Assembly (NCBI GenBank): GCA_027080345.1
Contig: JALWSB010000185.1
Span: 1 to 35,990 of the forward strand
Length of the DNA: 35,990 nucleotides
Origin: Robiginitomaculum sp.
GTDB lineage: Bacteria > Pseudomonadota > Alphaproteobacteria > Caulobacterales > Maricaulaceae
Direction of reading: 5' to 3'
Shown: positions 17,587 through 26,602 of the stretch, piece after piece
Layout: each line of letters opens with the position of its first letter
Position numbering within the stretch: the stretch's first letter is position 1
Made by a program: the position numbers and the translations under genes
Notes under the pieces: generated by a model
The model's input: the letters and a program-made list of their open reading frames with translations, nothing else
Told to the model about the DNA's origin: nothing
Database searches by the model: none

Positions 17587-18888
17587 TCAGGAATCAAGTG
17601 CCCGTTCAAGCAGGCTTTCACTGGTTTCACGCGCCCGCAGCTCAACCACCCGCACTTCCAGTTCAAGCTGGAACGGCTGCTCATCATTACCACTTTCAAA
17701 GGCCGTACAATCAATAACACCTTCAATGCGCCGCGCCGCCTGCAAAGCGGAAACTTCACTGGCACCGGGCATCAAAATGGCAAAAGCCCCCTGGTCCAGC
17801 CGCGCCGCCATATCCTCGGCGCGCACCAGATGGCGCAACATGCCGCCCAGTTGGCGGCGCGCAGAATCGCGATATTCAGCGCCAATGCCCGGCGGCGCAC
17901 TGACCCGGATGAGGGCCAAAGACAAAGGCCGGTTAATGGATTTGGCGCGGCGGCTTGTGCGCGCCAAATGGCGCATAAAAAAGGCCGGTTGAAACAGGCC
18001 GGTTTCGCTCTCTATCGCGGATTCATTACGGATGGTCTCAAAAATTGATTGAATATGCTGGTGACGGCGACGGTCATGCGCCAAAGATAAAATACGCTGG
18101 CGTGCATCCTCTTCGTCTATGCGCGCATCCAGAAGGTCGCTGGCCCCGCGTGCAAAGGCTTCATCCACTGCGGTGAAGGTCTTGGGGTTAATCAGCATAA
18201 TCGCCGGCAAATGATAAAGCCGGGTATTGCGCCGCATCGCCGCGGCAATGGTAAAACCCGGTTCGGTATCATCAATAACATTCAGGACAATGGCGTCAAA
18301 ATCCCGTTCATGCAGGCAATCAAATGCGGTAAATGACGTCAAGGCTGCGGTCACCTCCGCGCCTGATTTCTCCAAAGCATTTTTCAAGGCAATAAATTGC
18401 GGCGCAGCGGCCCCGGCAAACAATATTGATATTGCCTGTTCATCAGCTCCAAATGGCGGTGCAGTTGTCTCCTCGCCAGTCAGATGGGCCAGGGTTTCCA
18501 TGCGCTGTTCGGCCTCTTCCTCCATTAACGCATGGCGTAACGCGGCGCGAATGCGCGCAACAATCTGCGCCGGATGCACGGGGGGGCGCAATATGCTGGA
18601 AAAAACATCCAGACCTTCGACTTTTCCCGCTGTGTCGGTAATGGCAATGATCGGCAAATGACGGCCAGGAGCGGCCGCAATTAACCGCTTGGCCAGGGCT
18701 ATTGTCTCTTCAATACCCCGGCCAAAAGAATCAATAACCACCCCTTCAACGAGAAAGTCAGCAGCGGCGATTTCCGCCTCGTCATCGCTGCGCGCAAAAA
18801 TTGTCTGAAACCCCGCATCATCAAGGCGCCGCGCGGCAATGGCCAGCGCCCCGTCTTCTTGGGAAATAATCAGTATTTGCGCACGCAT
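17587..18888 (-). CDS. PopA-like REC-REC-degenerate-GGDEF protein (probable c-di-GMP receptor)
   Basis: A 433-residue paralogue of PleD with the same layout: two receiver-like domains (about 1-120 and 150-275) and a GGDEF-fold domain (about 290-430). REC1 keeps Asp53 but has lost the acidic pocket (SQE instead of DD) and the lysine (Arg101). REC2 has Asn203 at the acceptor position. The GGDEF signature is replaced by DQGAF (365-369), so cyclase activity is very unlikely. The I-site RAED (356-359) is intact at the right spacing, so cyclic di-GMP binding is plausible. This is the pattern of Caulobacter PopA, which recruits CtrA for degradation. The start at 18888 follows GAGGGTGG; the upstream alternative is TTG. 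Orthology to PopA is inferred from architecture, not proven. Confidence 0.8.
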   Translation of the reverse strand: MRAQILIISQEDGALAIAARRLDDAGFQTIFARSDDEAEIAAADFLVEGVVIDSFGRGIEETIALAKRLIAAAPGRHLPIIAITDTAGKVEGLDVFSSILRPPVHPAQIVARIRAALRHALMEEEAEQRMETLAHLTGEETTAPPFGADEQAISILFAGAAAPQFIALKNALEKSGAEVTAALTSFTAFDCLHERDFDAIVLNVIDDTEPGFTIAAAMRRNTRLYHLPAIMLINPKTFTAVDEAFARGASDLLDARIDEEDARQRILSLAHDRRRHQHIQSIFETIRNESAIESETGLFQPAFFMRHLARTSRRAKSINRPLSLALIRVSAPPGIGAEYRDSARRQLGGMLRHLVRAEDMAARLDQGAFAILMPGASEVSALQAARRIEGVIDCTAFESGNDEQPFQLELEVRVVELRARETSESLLERALDS

Positions 18889-18965
18889 ATTGCCGCCACC
18901 CTCACTATATTTTGGCAACGCCCCTTGCCTGTTTGCTATAAAATAAACAGGAATGAACGCCTGCG

Positions 18966-18995
18966 TTAATCGAATCGGCTTATTGATTCGTTTAA
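18966..18995. promoter_or_regulatory. 30-bp dyad between the divergent PopA-like and racemase genes
   Basis: An inverted repeat TTAATCGAATC-8 bases-GATTCGTTTAA has 10 of 11 positions paired. It lies in the 146-base divergent gap, about 80 bases from the PopA-like start and 40 from the racemase start. The size and spacing suit a dimeric regulator binding two half-sites on the same face of DNA. It is not a CtrA box: its TTAA ends are 22 bases apart, not 7. The regulator is unknown. Confidence 0.45.
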
Positions 18996-19034
18996 TACTC
19001 GCCTCAGAATTAGGACAAAAAGGTTAATGCTCGT

Positions 19035-20153
19035 ATGAGTCCACAGACTAAACGCACATCACGGCGCGGCCCGTTGGCGAGCCTGCGCATTGTCGAATTT
19101 GCCGGGCTGGGGCCAGTACCGTTTTGCGGCATGTTGCTGGGCGACCTTGGTGCGCAGATTGTGCGCATTGACCGCCCCGGCACCCCCGATGGCGGGCCAG
19201 CGGAAATTACATCGCGCGGGCGCCGCTCAATCTGCCTTGATCTGAAAGACGCAAAAGACCGCGCCACCGCCCTCGCCCTGATGACCAGGGCCGATGCAAT
19301 TATCGAGGGCTTTCGCCCCGGCGTTATGGAAAAGCTGGGCCTTGGCCCCGATATTGTCTTGCGCGATAATCCGGCGCTGGTTTACGGGCGCATGACCGGT
19401 TGGGGGCAAACCGGCCCTTTGGCGCATAGCGCCGGGCATGACCTTAACTACATTGCCCTGACCGGTGCGCTTTATGCCATGGGCGAGGACAATACCCCCC
19501 CTGCCCCGCCGCTCAATCTGGTGGGTGATTATGGCGGCGGCGCGCTTTATCTGGCGTTCGGGGTAATGGCCGCTTTGCACCATGCGGGCAAAACCGGGCA
19601 AGGTCAGGTGGTCGATTGCGCCATTACCGATGGAGTGGCCAGCCTGATGGCCCCGATTCACTGGCTGAAGCAAAGCGGCATGTGGGATACCCGGCACCGC
19701 CAGGCCAATATTCTTGATGGCGGCGCGTTTTTCTATGCCTGCTATACTTGCGCCGATGGCAAGTTTCTCTCCATCGCCGCCATAGAGCCCCATTTTTACC
19801 AGCTATTGCGCGACAAAATCGGCCTTGATGACAAAAAATGGGATGACCAATACGACCGCGCCCGCTGGCCACAATTGCGCGCGGATCTGGCAAAGATTAT
19901 CGCCACCAAACCCCGTGACCATTGGCAGGCCCTGCTTGAGGGCACCGATTGTTGCGCGGTGCCGGTTCTCTCTTTGGCAGAGGCGGCGGCGCACCCGCAT
20001 AATCAGGCGCGCCAGTCCATTGTCGAAATGGATGGGATCAGCCAGCCAGCCCCGGCCCCGCGCTTTTCAAAAACACCGGGCCATATTGCCAACCCACCAC
20101 CCAAACCGGGCGCAGACAGGGACGCCATATTGCGCGACTGGGGCATAGAATAA
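19035..20153 (+). CDS. CaiB/BaiF family protein, alpha-methylacyl-CoA racemase type
   Basis: A 372-residue family III CoA-transferase-fold protein of the alpha-methylacyl-CoA racemase branch, which interconverts 2R and 2S methyl-branched acyl-CoA through an enolate. The residues that separate racemases from transferases are present: His135 in AGHDLNYI and Asp165 in LVGDYGGG, with the later [10 protein letters not shown] supplying the conserved glutamate. The N-terminal CoA-binding region ([16 protein letters not shown]) is typical. It is divergent from the PopA-like gene and convergent with the phosphodiesterase gene, 18 bases apart, so probably monocistronic. Its role is likely in branched-chain or sterol side-chain acyl-CoA breakdown. 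The substrate is inferred from the family. Confidence 0.9.
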   Translation: MSPQTKRTSRRGPLASLRIVEFAGLGPVPFCGMLLGDLGAQIVRIDRPGTPDGGPAEITSRGRRSICLDLKDAKDRATALALMTRADAIIEGFRPGVMEKLGLGPDIVLRDNPALVYGRMTGWGQTGPLAHSAGHDLNYIALTGALYAMGEDNTPPAPPLNLVGDYGGGALYLAFGVMAALHHAGKTGQGQVVDCAITDGVASLMAPIHWLKQSGMWDTRHRQANILDGGAFFYACYTCADGKFLSIAAIEPHFYQLLRDKIGLDDKKWDDQYDRARWPQLRADLAKIIATKPRDHWQALLEGTDCCAVPVLSLAEAAAHPHNQARQSIVEMDGISQPAPAPRFSKTPGHIANPPPKPGADRDAILRDWGIE

Positions 20154-20171
20154 CCCCGCCGCGTCAAATGG

Positions 20172-21488
20172 TTATCTTTCCGGGTGGCCCTTTAATATAT
20201 AGCCAACATTATCGATACTGCCATCGGTTTTGGCCGGTTTGATGTCCAGAATTTCGGCAATCAGGCTATAGACATTGACGTTGTCAAAGCTTTCCGCCTT
20301 CAGGCCATCTTTGAACACCGGACCATCGGCAATAAAAGTGCCATACATGTCGTGAAAATGGCGGTCATAACCGTGCATGCCCAAAGGCGCGTATTTGTAT
20401 TTTGATGTCAAACCCCGGGCAAAGATTGTCCATCCGGGTTCGGCAACAACAAAAATATCGCCGGTGCGGTCCGGGTTGTCCAAATGCCAGCGTTTGGGCA
20501 AATGTTCGCGTCGATAGACCTGCATTTTGGGGTGGGCATTGGCCAATTTGTGAAACACCTTGTCGATATTCGCCGGGTCCTTGACGAAAATATGCAAACT
20601 GACATCCCCGGACGGACCGCCCGCACTGGCAAATTTGGGCACCATGATCTCATCAAGGTTGATGTAATCATCAAGATACACCACAGCATCTTTTTTAAGA
20701 CGGGTCATGCCATGGTCAGAGACCACAATGACATTGACCTGATCTTGCATGCCCAGCGCCTCTATGCCGGCCACAAGGTCGCCAATATTTTTATCAACGC
20801 CCAGTATAGCCGCCGCTTCTTCTGGTGTTTCCGGCCCATAACGGTGCTCGGCTGAATCAACATCACTGAAATAAAGCGTAATCAGGCGCGGGCGCGTTTC
20901 TTGCGGCAAAGCCAGCCAGTCGAGAACCTGCTGCACCCGCTCTTCTTTGGGTTTATTGTGCTGGTAAGGGTACCAATATGTCGGGCGCTTGCCGGCAATT
21001 TTCGCCTCCGAGCCAAGCCAGAACATCGCCGCCGTGGTCAGGCCCTGTTTTTCCGCCGTCACCCAGATCGGCTCGCCGCCCCACCATTCGCTTTGTCCAT
21101 GGGTGTCGCGCTCCATCAAATGACCGGTTTTGCGCGAATAGGAAAGGTTGGAAACCACCCCGGTATGGTTGGCATAAAGCCCCGTGGCAATAGCATAAAA
21201 ATTAACAAAGGTGACGCTTGGCATCACCGAAATAAGACCTTCCGCGCGCACACCGTCTTTTGCCAAAGTGCGTAAAGCCGGCGCCGGATTACGATCAATG
21301 GCATCCCAGCGCAAACCATCGACACCAACCAAAATGACAATAGGTTTTTTACCCGACTGGGTATCCGCGTGACCTGATGATTTCGATGCAGTAACGACCG
21401 TCTTGTGCGCACCCGTATCCGGTGTTTGTAAATACGCACAGGCATTTAATGCCAAAGCCCCCAAAAGAGCCAATCCCCAACGCCGCAT
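20172..21488 (-). CDS. Nucleotide pyrophosphatase/phosphodiesterase (ENPP-type) lipoprotein
   Basis: A 438-residue alkaline-phosphatase-superfamily enzyme of the type I nucleotide pyrophosphatase/phosphodiesterase group, which splits phosphodiester or pyrophosphate bonds of nucleotides outside the cytoplasm. The N-terminus is a lipoprotein signal with lipobox LNAC (Cys17). Metal site residues are visible: Asp57 (VGVDGLRWD), nucleophile Thr93 (PSVTFVNFYAIATGLY), YFSDVDSAEHRYGP, VVSDHGM and GMHGYDRHFHDMYG. The start at 21488 has a perfect AAGGAGG ribosome-binding site; the open frame continues about 100 codons upstream, but that stretch runs into the opposite gene and is not coding. Divergent from ggt. 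Substrates could be nucleotide sugars, ATP or dinucleotides. Confidence 0.92.
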   Translation of the reverse strand: MRRWGLALLGALALNACAYLQTPDTGAHKTVVTASKSSGHADTQSGKKPIVILVGVDGLRWDAIDRNPAPALRTLAKDGVRAEGLISVMPSVTFVNFYAIATGLYANHTGVVSNLSYSRKTGHLMERDTHGQSEWWGGEPIWVTAEKQGLTTAAMFWLGSEAKIAGKRPTYWYPYQHNKPKEERVQQVLDWLALPQETRPRLITLYFSDVDSAEHRYGPETPEEAAAILGVDKNIGDLVAGIEALGMQDQVNVIVVSDHGMTRLKKDAVVYLDDYINLDEIMVPKFASAGGPSGDVSLHIFVKDPANIDKVFHKLANAHPKMQVYRREHLPKRWHLDNPDRTGDIFVVAEPGWTIFARGLTSKYKYAPLGMHGYDRHFHDMYGTFIADGPVFKDGLKAESFDNVNVYSLIAEILDIKPAKTDGSIDNVGYILKGHPER

Positions 21489-21559
21489 GACATCCTCCTT
21501 AAAAAAAAGCGTGTGGTCTGTCCTAAACCCTTGCGCCCAAAATTGCATGTTAAAAAAAC

Positions 21560-21571
21560 AACAGGCCTGTT
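21560..21571. promoter_or_regulatory. 12-bp perfect palindrome in the phosphodiesterase-ggt gap
   Basis: AACAGGCCTGTT, flanked by an A-run on one side and TTTATTT on the other, lies in the 163-base divergent gap. It could be a shared operator or, on the plus strand, a small hairpin followed by U-rich sequence. No regulator is known and the match may be chance. Confidence 0.25.
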
Positions 21572-21651
21572 TTATTTCCTTTCCACTCCGCCCTTGCCCT
21601 TGATCAGCACAAAGCGCAAACTGTGGCTTCACATAGACCAAGGGGAGTGTC

Positions 21652-23412
21652 ATGCGCACATTTTTTGCCGCATTACTGATCATAGCCATGTTTTCCACAA
21701 TTGATGTTTTTGCCCAGCCACCGCAAAACCCGCATGCGGGCGACCGTATTAGCGGCCAGTATTTTGAAACCCGCAGCCCGGTTGTCGCCACCCACGGCAT
21801 GGCCGCAACGGCGCAGCCTCTGGCCTCTCAGGTGGCCATCGACATCCTCAAAAAAGGCGGCAATGCGGTCGATGCGGCCATCGCGGCCAATGCGGCGCTG
21901 GGGCTGATGGAACCAGTGGCCAATGGCCTTGGCGGTGATCTTTTTGCCATTATCTGGGACCCCAAAACCAAAAAGCTCTATGGTCTGAACGCCTCGGGCC
22001 GCGCCCCCAAAGGCCAAACGCTGGCGCAACTTAAAGCCAAGCTGCACGGAGCAAAAGAAATCCCCCCTGTTGGTCCCTTGCCGGTGTCGGTGCCGGGCGC
22101 TGCCGATGGCTGGTTTGAAATGCACAAACGTTTTGGCACGCTGCCGATGCGTGACATTCTCGCCCCGGCAATCAGTTACGCGCAAGACGGCTTCCCGCTG
22201 ACTGAAGTCATCGCCTATTATTGGGATATCAATATGACGCGGCTGGAACAGGCCCGAAAAGCAGGCCTGTTTAGCGAATTTGACAATGCCCGCGCCACCT
22301 ATCTGATCGATGGACACACACCGGCCGAAGGCGAAATATTCAAAAACCCGGATCTTGCCAAAACCCTGACCCTTTTGGCCAAAGAGGGCCGTGATGCGTT
22401 TTACAAGGGCAAAATTGCCCACACCATTGATGCCTATATGAAACGTATTGGCGGTCCGCTGCGCTATGAGGATTTTGCCAGCCATCACTCTGAATGGGTG
22501 GAGCCGCAATCGATCAATTATCGTGGTTATGACATATGGGAACTGCCGCCCAACGGTCAGGGCATTGCCGCCTTGCAAATGCTCAACATCCTTGAAGGCT
22601 TTGACATGAAAGCGGCCGGTTTTATGACCGCCAAAAGCCTGCATTTGCAGATCGAAGCCAAACGACTGGCCTTTGAAGACCGGGCCAAATTCTATGCCGA
22701 CCCGGACTTTACCGATGTACCGGTCAAAGAATTACTATCCAGGGAATACGCCGCCAAACGCCGCGCCCTGATTGACCCGGAAAAAGCCATGGTGGACATT
22801 GGCCCCGGCGACCCCAAGGCCATTCAGACCGGCGATACAACCTATCTGACGGTGGCCGACAAAGACGGCATGATGGTCTCACTCATCCAGTCGAATTATC
22901 GCGGCATGGGTTCAGGTCTGGTGCCCGACGGGCTGGGCTTTATGTTGCAAAACCGGGGGCAGTTATTTGCCTTGCAAGAAGGCCATGCCAATGTCTATGC
23001 ACCGGGAAAACGGCCCTTCCACACCATTATTCCCGCCTTCGTCACCAAAGACGGCAAACCGTGGATGTCATTTGGTCTGATGGGCGGGGCGATGCAGCCG
23101 CAGGGCCATACGCAGATGATCGTCAATATGATTGATTACGGCCTGAATGTGCAGGCGGCAGGCGATGCGCCGCGCTGGCACCATGATGGCTCGGCCCAAC
23201 CAACCGGTGCGCCGCGTCAGGGCGTGGGCGTGGTCCATCTGGAAAACGGCGTGCCGCAGGATGTGCGCGATGCACTAACCGCAATGGGATATAAACTGGG
23301 CCCATCGGACGGCGGCTTTGGCGGCTATCAGGCCATACGCATCGACCCGCAAACCGGGGTTTATTCCGCCGCCTCGGAAATGCGTAAAGATGGCGCCGCG
23401 ATAGGGTATTAA
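21652..23412 (+). CDS. ggt: Gamma-glutamyltransferase
   Basis: A 586-residue exported gamma-glutamyltranspeptidase that hydrolyses glutathione and other gamma-glutamyl compounds in the periplasm. A signal peptide (1-21, ending VFA) is followed by the large subunit (GGNAVDAAIAAN, EPVANGLGGD, LNASGRAP). The self-cleavage and nucleophile threonine is Thr396 at the start of TTYLTVAD, where the precursor splits into two chains. The small subunit carries the MGGAMQPQGH loop. GGGGAG precedes the ATG. It is divergent from a nucleotide phosphodiesterase, so the pair suggests extracellular scavenging of sulfur, nitrogen and phosphate compounds. Complete and normal length. Confidence 0.95.
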   Translation: MRTFFAALLIIAMFSTIDVFAQPPQNPHAGDRISGQYFETRSPVVATHGMAATAQPLASQVAIDILKKGGNAVDAAIAANAALGLMEPVANGLGGDLFAIIWDPKTKKLYGLNASGRAPKGQTLAQLKAKLHGAKEIPPVGPLPVSVPGAADGWFEMHKRFGTLPMRDILAPAISYAQDGFPLTEVIAYYWDINMTRLEQARKAGLFSEFDNARATYLIDGHTPAEGEIFKNPDLAKTLTLLAKEGRDAFYKGKIAHTIDAYMKRIGGPLRYEDFASHHSEWVEPQSINYRGYDIWELPPNGQGIAALQMLNILEGFDMKAAGFMTAKSLHLQIEAKRLAFEDRAKFYADPDFTDVPVKELLSREYAAKRRALIDPEKAMVDIGPGDPKAIQTGDTTYLTVADKDGMMVSLIQSNYRGMGSGLVPDGLGFMLQNRGQLFALQEGHANVYAPGKRPFHTIIPAFVTKDGKPWMSFGLMGGAMQPQGHTQMIVNMIDYGLNVQAAGDAPRWHHDGSAQPTGAPRQGVGVVHLENGVPQDVRDALTAMGYKLGPSDGGFGGYQAIRIDPQTGVYSAASEMRKDGAAIGY

Positions 23413-23485
23413 GCCCCAAAGAGAGGGTTCAGCTTTCATTCAGGTTGAGTTTTCCAAAATGAATGACCAAACAATGGGGATTATG

Positions 23486-24775
23486 ATGAAATTGCAACTT
23501 GCATGTTTTGGTGCCATCGCCGCCCTGTCGCTCAGCGCAATGGCCCCGCCCGCCGCCGCCGATGATACGGCCGCAGGGCTCAGCCTTTATGCCTTTCCCA
23601 ATCAGGCCGGGCCGACCATCACGCTGATCCGCGATACGCCCAAGCTCAAAAAACTTGGCTTTTCCTCCCGCGCTATGAGCATGAAAGTCAATGCCGGGCG
23701 GTGGGAAGTGTGCACCGGGAAAAGCTACCATGGGGCATGCGAGGTCTTCGGGCCGGGTGTTTATAATTTTTCGATTTTTAACTGGGGCAATAAAATCAAA
23801 TCAGTGCGTCGCATTCGCCCTGGCACGCCAACCATCACACTGTTTGCCCAAACCGGCATGAAAGGCCAAAAACACACATATGCCAAAAGCGTTGGACGAT
23901 TGAAAGACATTACCCAAAACAGCATTGCCAATTCAGTAAAAGTACGCGGCGGCGCGTGGGTATTGTGCGAAAACAGCAAAGGCAAGGGTAATTGCGAAAC
24001 GGTTGACCGCGATGTTACCAATATTCGCCGGATTGGCCTTTCGGGAGCGGTTTTATCACTCTATACCGGCGATGATTGGGCCAGGAACCAATACAGCGAC
24101 AATGGTGGCGCGGCCTATGGCGGCGGCCTTGCCGGGGGCAATGGCGGTTATAATGGCCCCGCAAACGGATATAATAACGGCTACAATAATGGTCGGGGCA
24201 ATGGTTATAACAACGGCTATGGCACATATCCGATGATTACGCTTTATGATAATTACCGCTATGGCGGGGCTAACATAACCCTGGATCGTGAGAACCCCGA
24301 TCTGCGCCGGGAAAACTTTTCAAATCGTGCCATGTCCTTGCGTATCAACAGTGGCACCTGGGAAATATGTGACGGCGCTGGCTACACTAAAACCTGCCGC
24401 CGGGTGAACCGGGATGTGCCTGATTTGAGTAAGTTGGGCTTGCAATATGCCATCACCTCCGTGCGCCCCGTAATGGATGACGGCTATGGTGGCGGCTATG
24501 ATAATAGCCCGCGCATGCCGCGTTATCTGGAAGGTCAGCGCACAACCTTTTTCCCAAGCCCGGAGCGACGCGGTCAGCCCATCGCCACTTGCCTCTATCC
24601 GAACAATCAATGCGGCCGCCCTGCGGCGCAGGCCTTTTGCCGCAGTGCGGGCTATAGAACCGTGGTTTATTTTGACGACTCGGTGAGCAGGGGACCAGTG
24701 TTTTACATGGGGAACCAGCGCAGCAGTGCCTATGCAAAGCAACGCCAACTGGTTGACGTCTTGTGCGCACGGTGA
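23486..24775 (+). CDS. Secreted triple beta/gamma-crystallin-domain protein
   Basis: A 429-residue exported protein (signal peptide about 1-26, ending AAADD). Three beta/gamma-crystallin-like domains are visible: roughly 33-112 (LSLYAFPNQAGPTITL), 116-190 (ITLFAQTGMKGQKHTY) and 250-330 (ITLYDNYRYGGANITL), each with the NRAMSLRI-like strand and GxWEVC segment. Domains 2 and 3 are separated by a Gly/Asn/Tyr-rich linker (about 205-245, YNNGYNNGRGNG). The last 100 residues carry four Cys and no recognised fold. The family resembles crystallin/peptidase-inhibitor I36 proteins. The calcium motif is eroded (SNRAMS in domain 3), so calcium binding is doubtful. The start at 23486 is chosen because GGGGA lies 5 bases upstream; earlier in-frame ATGs exist. 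A structural, inhibitor or envelope-stress role is speculation. Confidence 0.82.
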   Translation: MKLQLACFGAIAALSLSAMAPPAAADDTAAGLSLYAFPNQAGPTITLIRDTPKLKKLGFSSRAMSMKVNAGRWEVCTGKSYHGACEVFGPGVYNFSIFNWGNKIKSVRRIRPGTPTITLFAQTGMKGQKHTYAKSVGRLKDITQNSIANSVKVRGGAWVLCENSKGKGNCETVDRDVTNIRRIGLSGAVLSLYTGDDWARNQYSDNGGAAYGGGLAGGNGGYNGPANGYNNGYNNGRGNGYNNGYGTYPMITLYDNYRYGGANITLDRENPDLRRENFSNRAMSLRINSGTWEICDGAGYTKTCRRVNRDVPDLSKLGLQYAITSVRPVMDDGYGGGYDNSPRMPRYLEGQRTTFFPSPERRGQPIATCLYPNNQCGRPAAQAFCRSAGYRTVVYFDDSVSRGPVFYMGNQRSSAYAKQRQLVDVLCAR

Positions 24776-24925
24776 GTTCTACGCACTTTTATTTCGATGA
24801 ACCCGGAAAATCCAGAAAATAATTCCTGCTATCAAGTAAATGCAGCAAAATGGAAACAAATGCTGGATATTTATTCGCAGCAATTGCAGTATACCTCAGT
24901 CATACGTTTTACAGGGAGGATAAAT

Positions 24926-25264
24926 ATGGCAGGAAGATTTGATCTGAAACGGGCGAAAGATGGCTCTTTTTTCTTTACGCTCGTCGCAGGCAACGGTGAA
25001 ATCGTTGGCAAATCAGAAATGTATAAAGCCAAAGCCAGCGCCAAGAATGGTATTGAATCTGTCAAAAAAAATGCGCCAAACCGCGCCCGGTTTAAAGATC
25101 CGTGGGAAGGCAATGGCGGTAAATGGTATTTTGGCCTGAAAGCCAGAAATGGCGAGGTTATTCTATCCAGTCAGGGTTATAGCTCCCAAAGCGGCGCTGA
25201 AAACGGCATTGCCGGCGTTCAACGGGCCGCTGATGGAGCTGATACCAAAGACCTGACCAAATAA
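24926..25264 (+). CDS. YegP-like protein with two DUF1508 repeats
   Basis: A 112-residue UPF0339/YegP family protein made of two DUF1508 repeats: residues about 3-50 (FDLKRAKDGSFFFTLVAGNGEIVGKSEMY) and 55-102 (WYFGLKARNGEVILSSQGYSS). GGGAGGATAAAT directly before ATG 24926 fixes the start; the open frame extends 43 codons upstream but without coding character. It is a stand-alone gene closed by a strong terminator. YegP proteins are small, abundant and of unknown biochemical function. Confidence 0.92.
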   Translation: MAGRFDLKRAKDGSFFFTLVAGNGEIVGKSEMYKAKASAKNGIESVKKNAPNRARFKDPWEGNGGKWYFGLKARNGEVILSSQGYSSQSGAENGIAGVQRAADGADTKDLTK

Positions 25265-25302
25265 TACTGGCGATAATCGCCCATTAAAAAAATAAAGCAC
25301 GC

Positions 25303-25336
25303 AAAACGACCGGCTCCCCCCCACCGGTCGTTTTTT
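25303..25336 (+). terminator. Rho-independent terminator after yegP-like gene
   Basis: An 11-bp stem AAAACGACCGG / CCGGTCGTTTT with a C-rich 10-base loop ends in TTTTTT. It lies about 40 bases after the YegP stop and cleanly separates it from the acyl-CoA operon. Confidence 0.92.
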
Positions 25337-25417
25337 AATGGCAGAATGAATGTGCCAGGGCCTAGCACAAAACGGCAAAACCCAATATGGACGTGTTTAA
25401 GTTTGGAAAGAAAGGCC

Positions 25418-26602
25418 ATGAATATGAGCACCCCTCTCAGCTTTGACTGGAATGATCCTCTTTATCTTGATCGCGCATTGAGCGAAGAAGAACGCATGGT
25501 GCGCGATGCGGCGCGTGCTTACGCGCAAGACAAGCTGATGCCGCGTATTTTGACGGCCAACCGTGAAGAACGCTTTGATCGCGAGATTATGACCGAAATG
25601 GGCGCCATGGGCTTTTTAGGCTCTACCTTGCCCGAGAAATATGGCTGCGCCGATACCTCGCATGTTGTTTACGGGCTGATTGCCCGTGAAATCGAGGCGG
25701 TGGATTCGGGCTATCGCTCGGTGATGAGCGTGCAATCCTCGCTGGTCATGTATCCGATTTATGAATTTGGCAGTGAGGCCATGCGCAGCAAATGGCTACC
25801 CGACCTTGCCAGCGGCAAAAAAATCGGCTGTTTTGGCCTGACCGAGCCTGATGGCGGCTCCGATCCTGGGGCCATGCGCACCAATGCCAAAAAGGTTGAT
25901 GGCGGCTATGTGCTGAACGGCTCTAAAATGTGGATTTCCAACGCCCCGATTGCCGATGTCGCGGTGATTTGGGCCAAACTTGACGGGGTTATTCGCGGCT
26001 TTGTGGTTGAACGGGGCATGGAGGGCTTTTCCACCCCCAAAATCACCGGTAAAATGTCCTTGCGCGCCTCGATCACCGGCGAAGTGGCGCTGGACGATGT
26101 GTTTGTGCCCGAAGAGAATTTATTCCCGGACGTCAAAGGCCTGCGCGGTCCGTTTTCCTGTCTTAACAAGGCACGCTATGGCATTGCCTGGGGCGCCATG
26201 GGCGCGGCAGAGTTTTGCTGGCATGCGGCGCGCGATTACGCCATGGAACGCATTGTGTTTGGCCGCCCGATTGCCGCCACCCAACTGGTGCAAAAGAAAT
26301 TGGCCGACATGCAAACCGAAATCACCCTGGGCCTGCACGGGGCCTTGCAATTGGGCCGCCTGATTGATGAGGGCGCCTATATCCCCGAAGCTATCTCTTT
26401 GATGAAGCGCAATAATTGCGGCAAAGCGCTGGATATCGCGCGACAGGCACGCGACATTCATGGCGGCAATGGCATAGCGGACGAATACCATGTGATGCGC
26501 CATATGGTGAATCTGGAAACCGTCAACACCTATGAAGGCACCCACGACATTCACGCGCTGATTTTGGGCCGCGCGCAAACCGGGTTACAGGCGTTTAGCT
26601 GA
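25418..26602 (+). CDS. gcdH: Glutaryl-CoA dehydrogenase
   Basis: A 394-residue FAD acyl-CoA dehydrogenase of the glutaryl-CoA type, which oxidises and decarboxylates glutaryl-CoA to crotonyl-CoA and passes electrons to ETF. Features that single out this subgroup include [61 protein letters not shown] and the catalytic glutamate Glu373 in [16 protein letters not shown]. The start is 25418 or the ATG six bases on (MSTPLSFDW); AAAGG lies upstream of both. First gene of a tightly packed operon with YciI, a crotonase homologue and a CoA-transferase, which fits lysine/tryptophan or glutarate breakdown. Confidence 0.94.
   Translation: MNMSTPLSFDWNDPLYLDRALSEEERMVRDAARAYAQDKLMPRILTANREERFDREIMTEMGAMGFLGSTLPEKYGCADTSHVVYGLIAREIEAVDSGYRSVMSVQSSLVMYPIYEFGSEAMRSKWLPDLASGKKIGCFGLTEPDGGSDPGAMRTNAKKVDGGYVLNGSKMWISNAPIADVAVIWAKLDGVIRGFVVERGMEGFSTPKITGKMSLRASITGEVALDDVFVPEENLFPDVKGLRGPFSCLNKARYGIAWGAMGAAEFCWHAARDYAMERIVFGRPIAATQLVQKKLADMQTEITLGLHGALQLGRLIDEGAYIPEAISLMKRNNCGKALDIARQARDIHGGNGIADEYHVMRHMVNLETVNTYEGTHDIHALILGRAQTGLQAFS

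Noticed and set aside
17587-18888. Annotation of this gene as an active diguanylate cyclase
   Set aside because: The GGDEF motif is DQGAF, so the nucleotide- and metal-binding residues are missing.
21489-21800. N-terminal extension of about 100 codons on the phosphodiesterase frame
   Set aside because: It runs across the divergent promoter gap into ggt. The perfect AAGGAGG site and lipoprotein signal place the start at 21488.
24763-24793. Hairpin GTGCG / CGCAC followed by TTTTATTT at the end of the crystallin gene
   Set aside because: Only 5 bp of stem with a 14-base loop; too weak to call a terminator.
24797-24925. Extended N-terminus for the YegP-like protein
   Set aside because: A strong ribosome-binding site lies directly before ATG 24926, and the upstream codons do not resemble the DUF1508 family.
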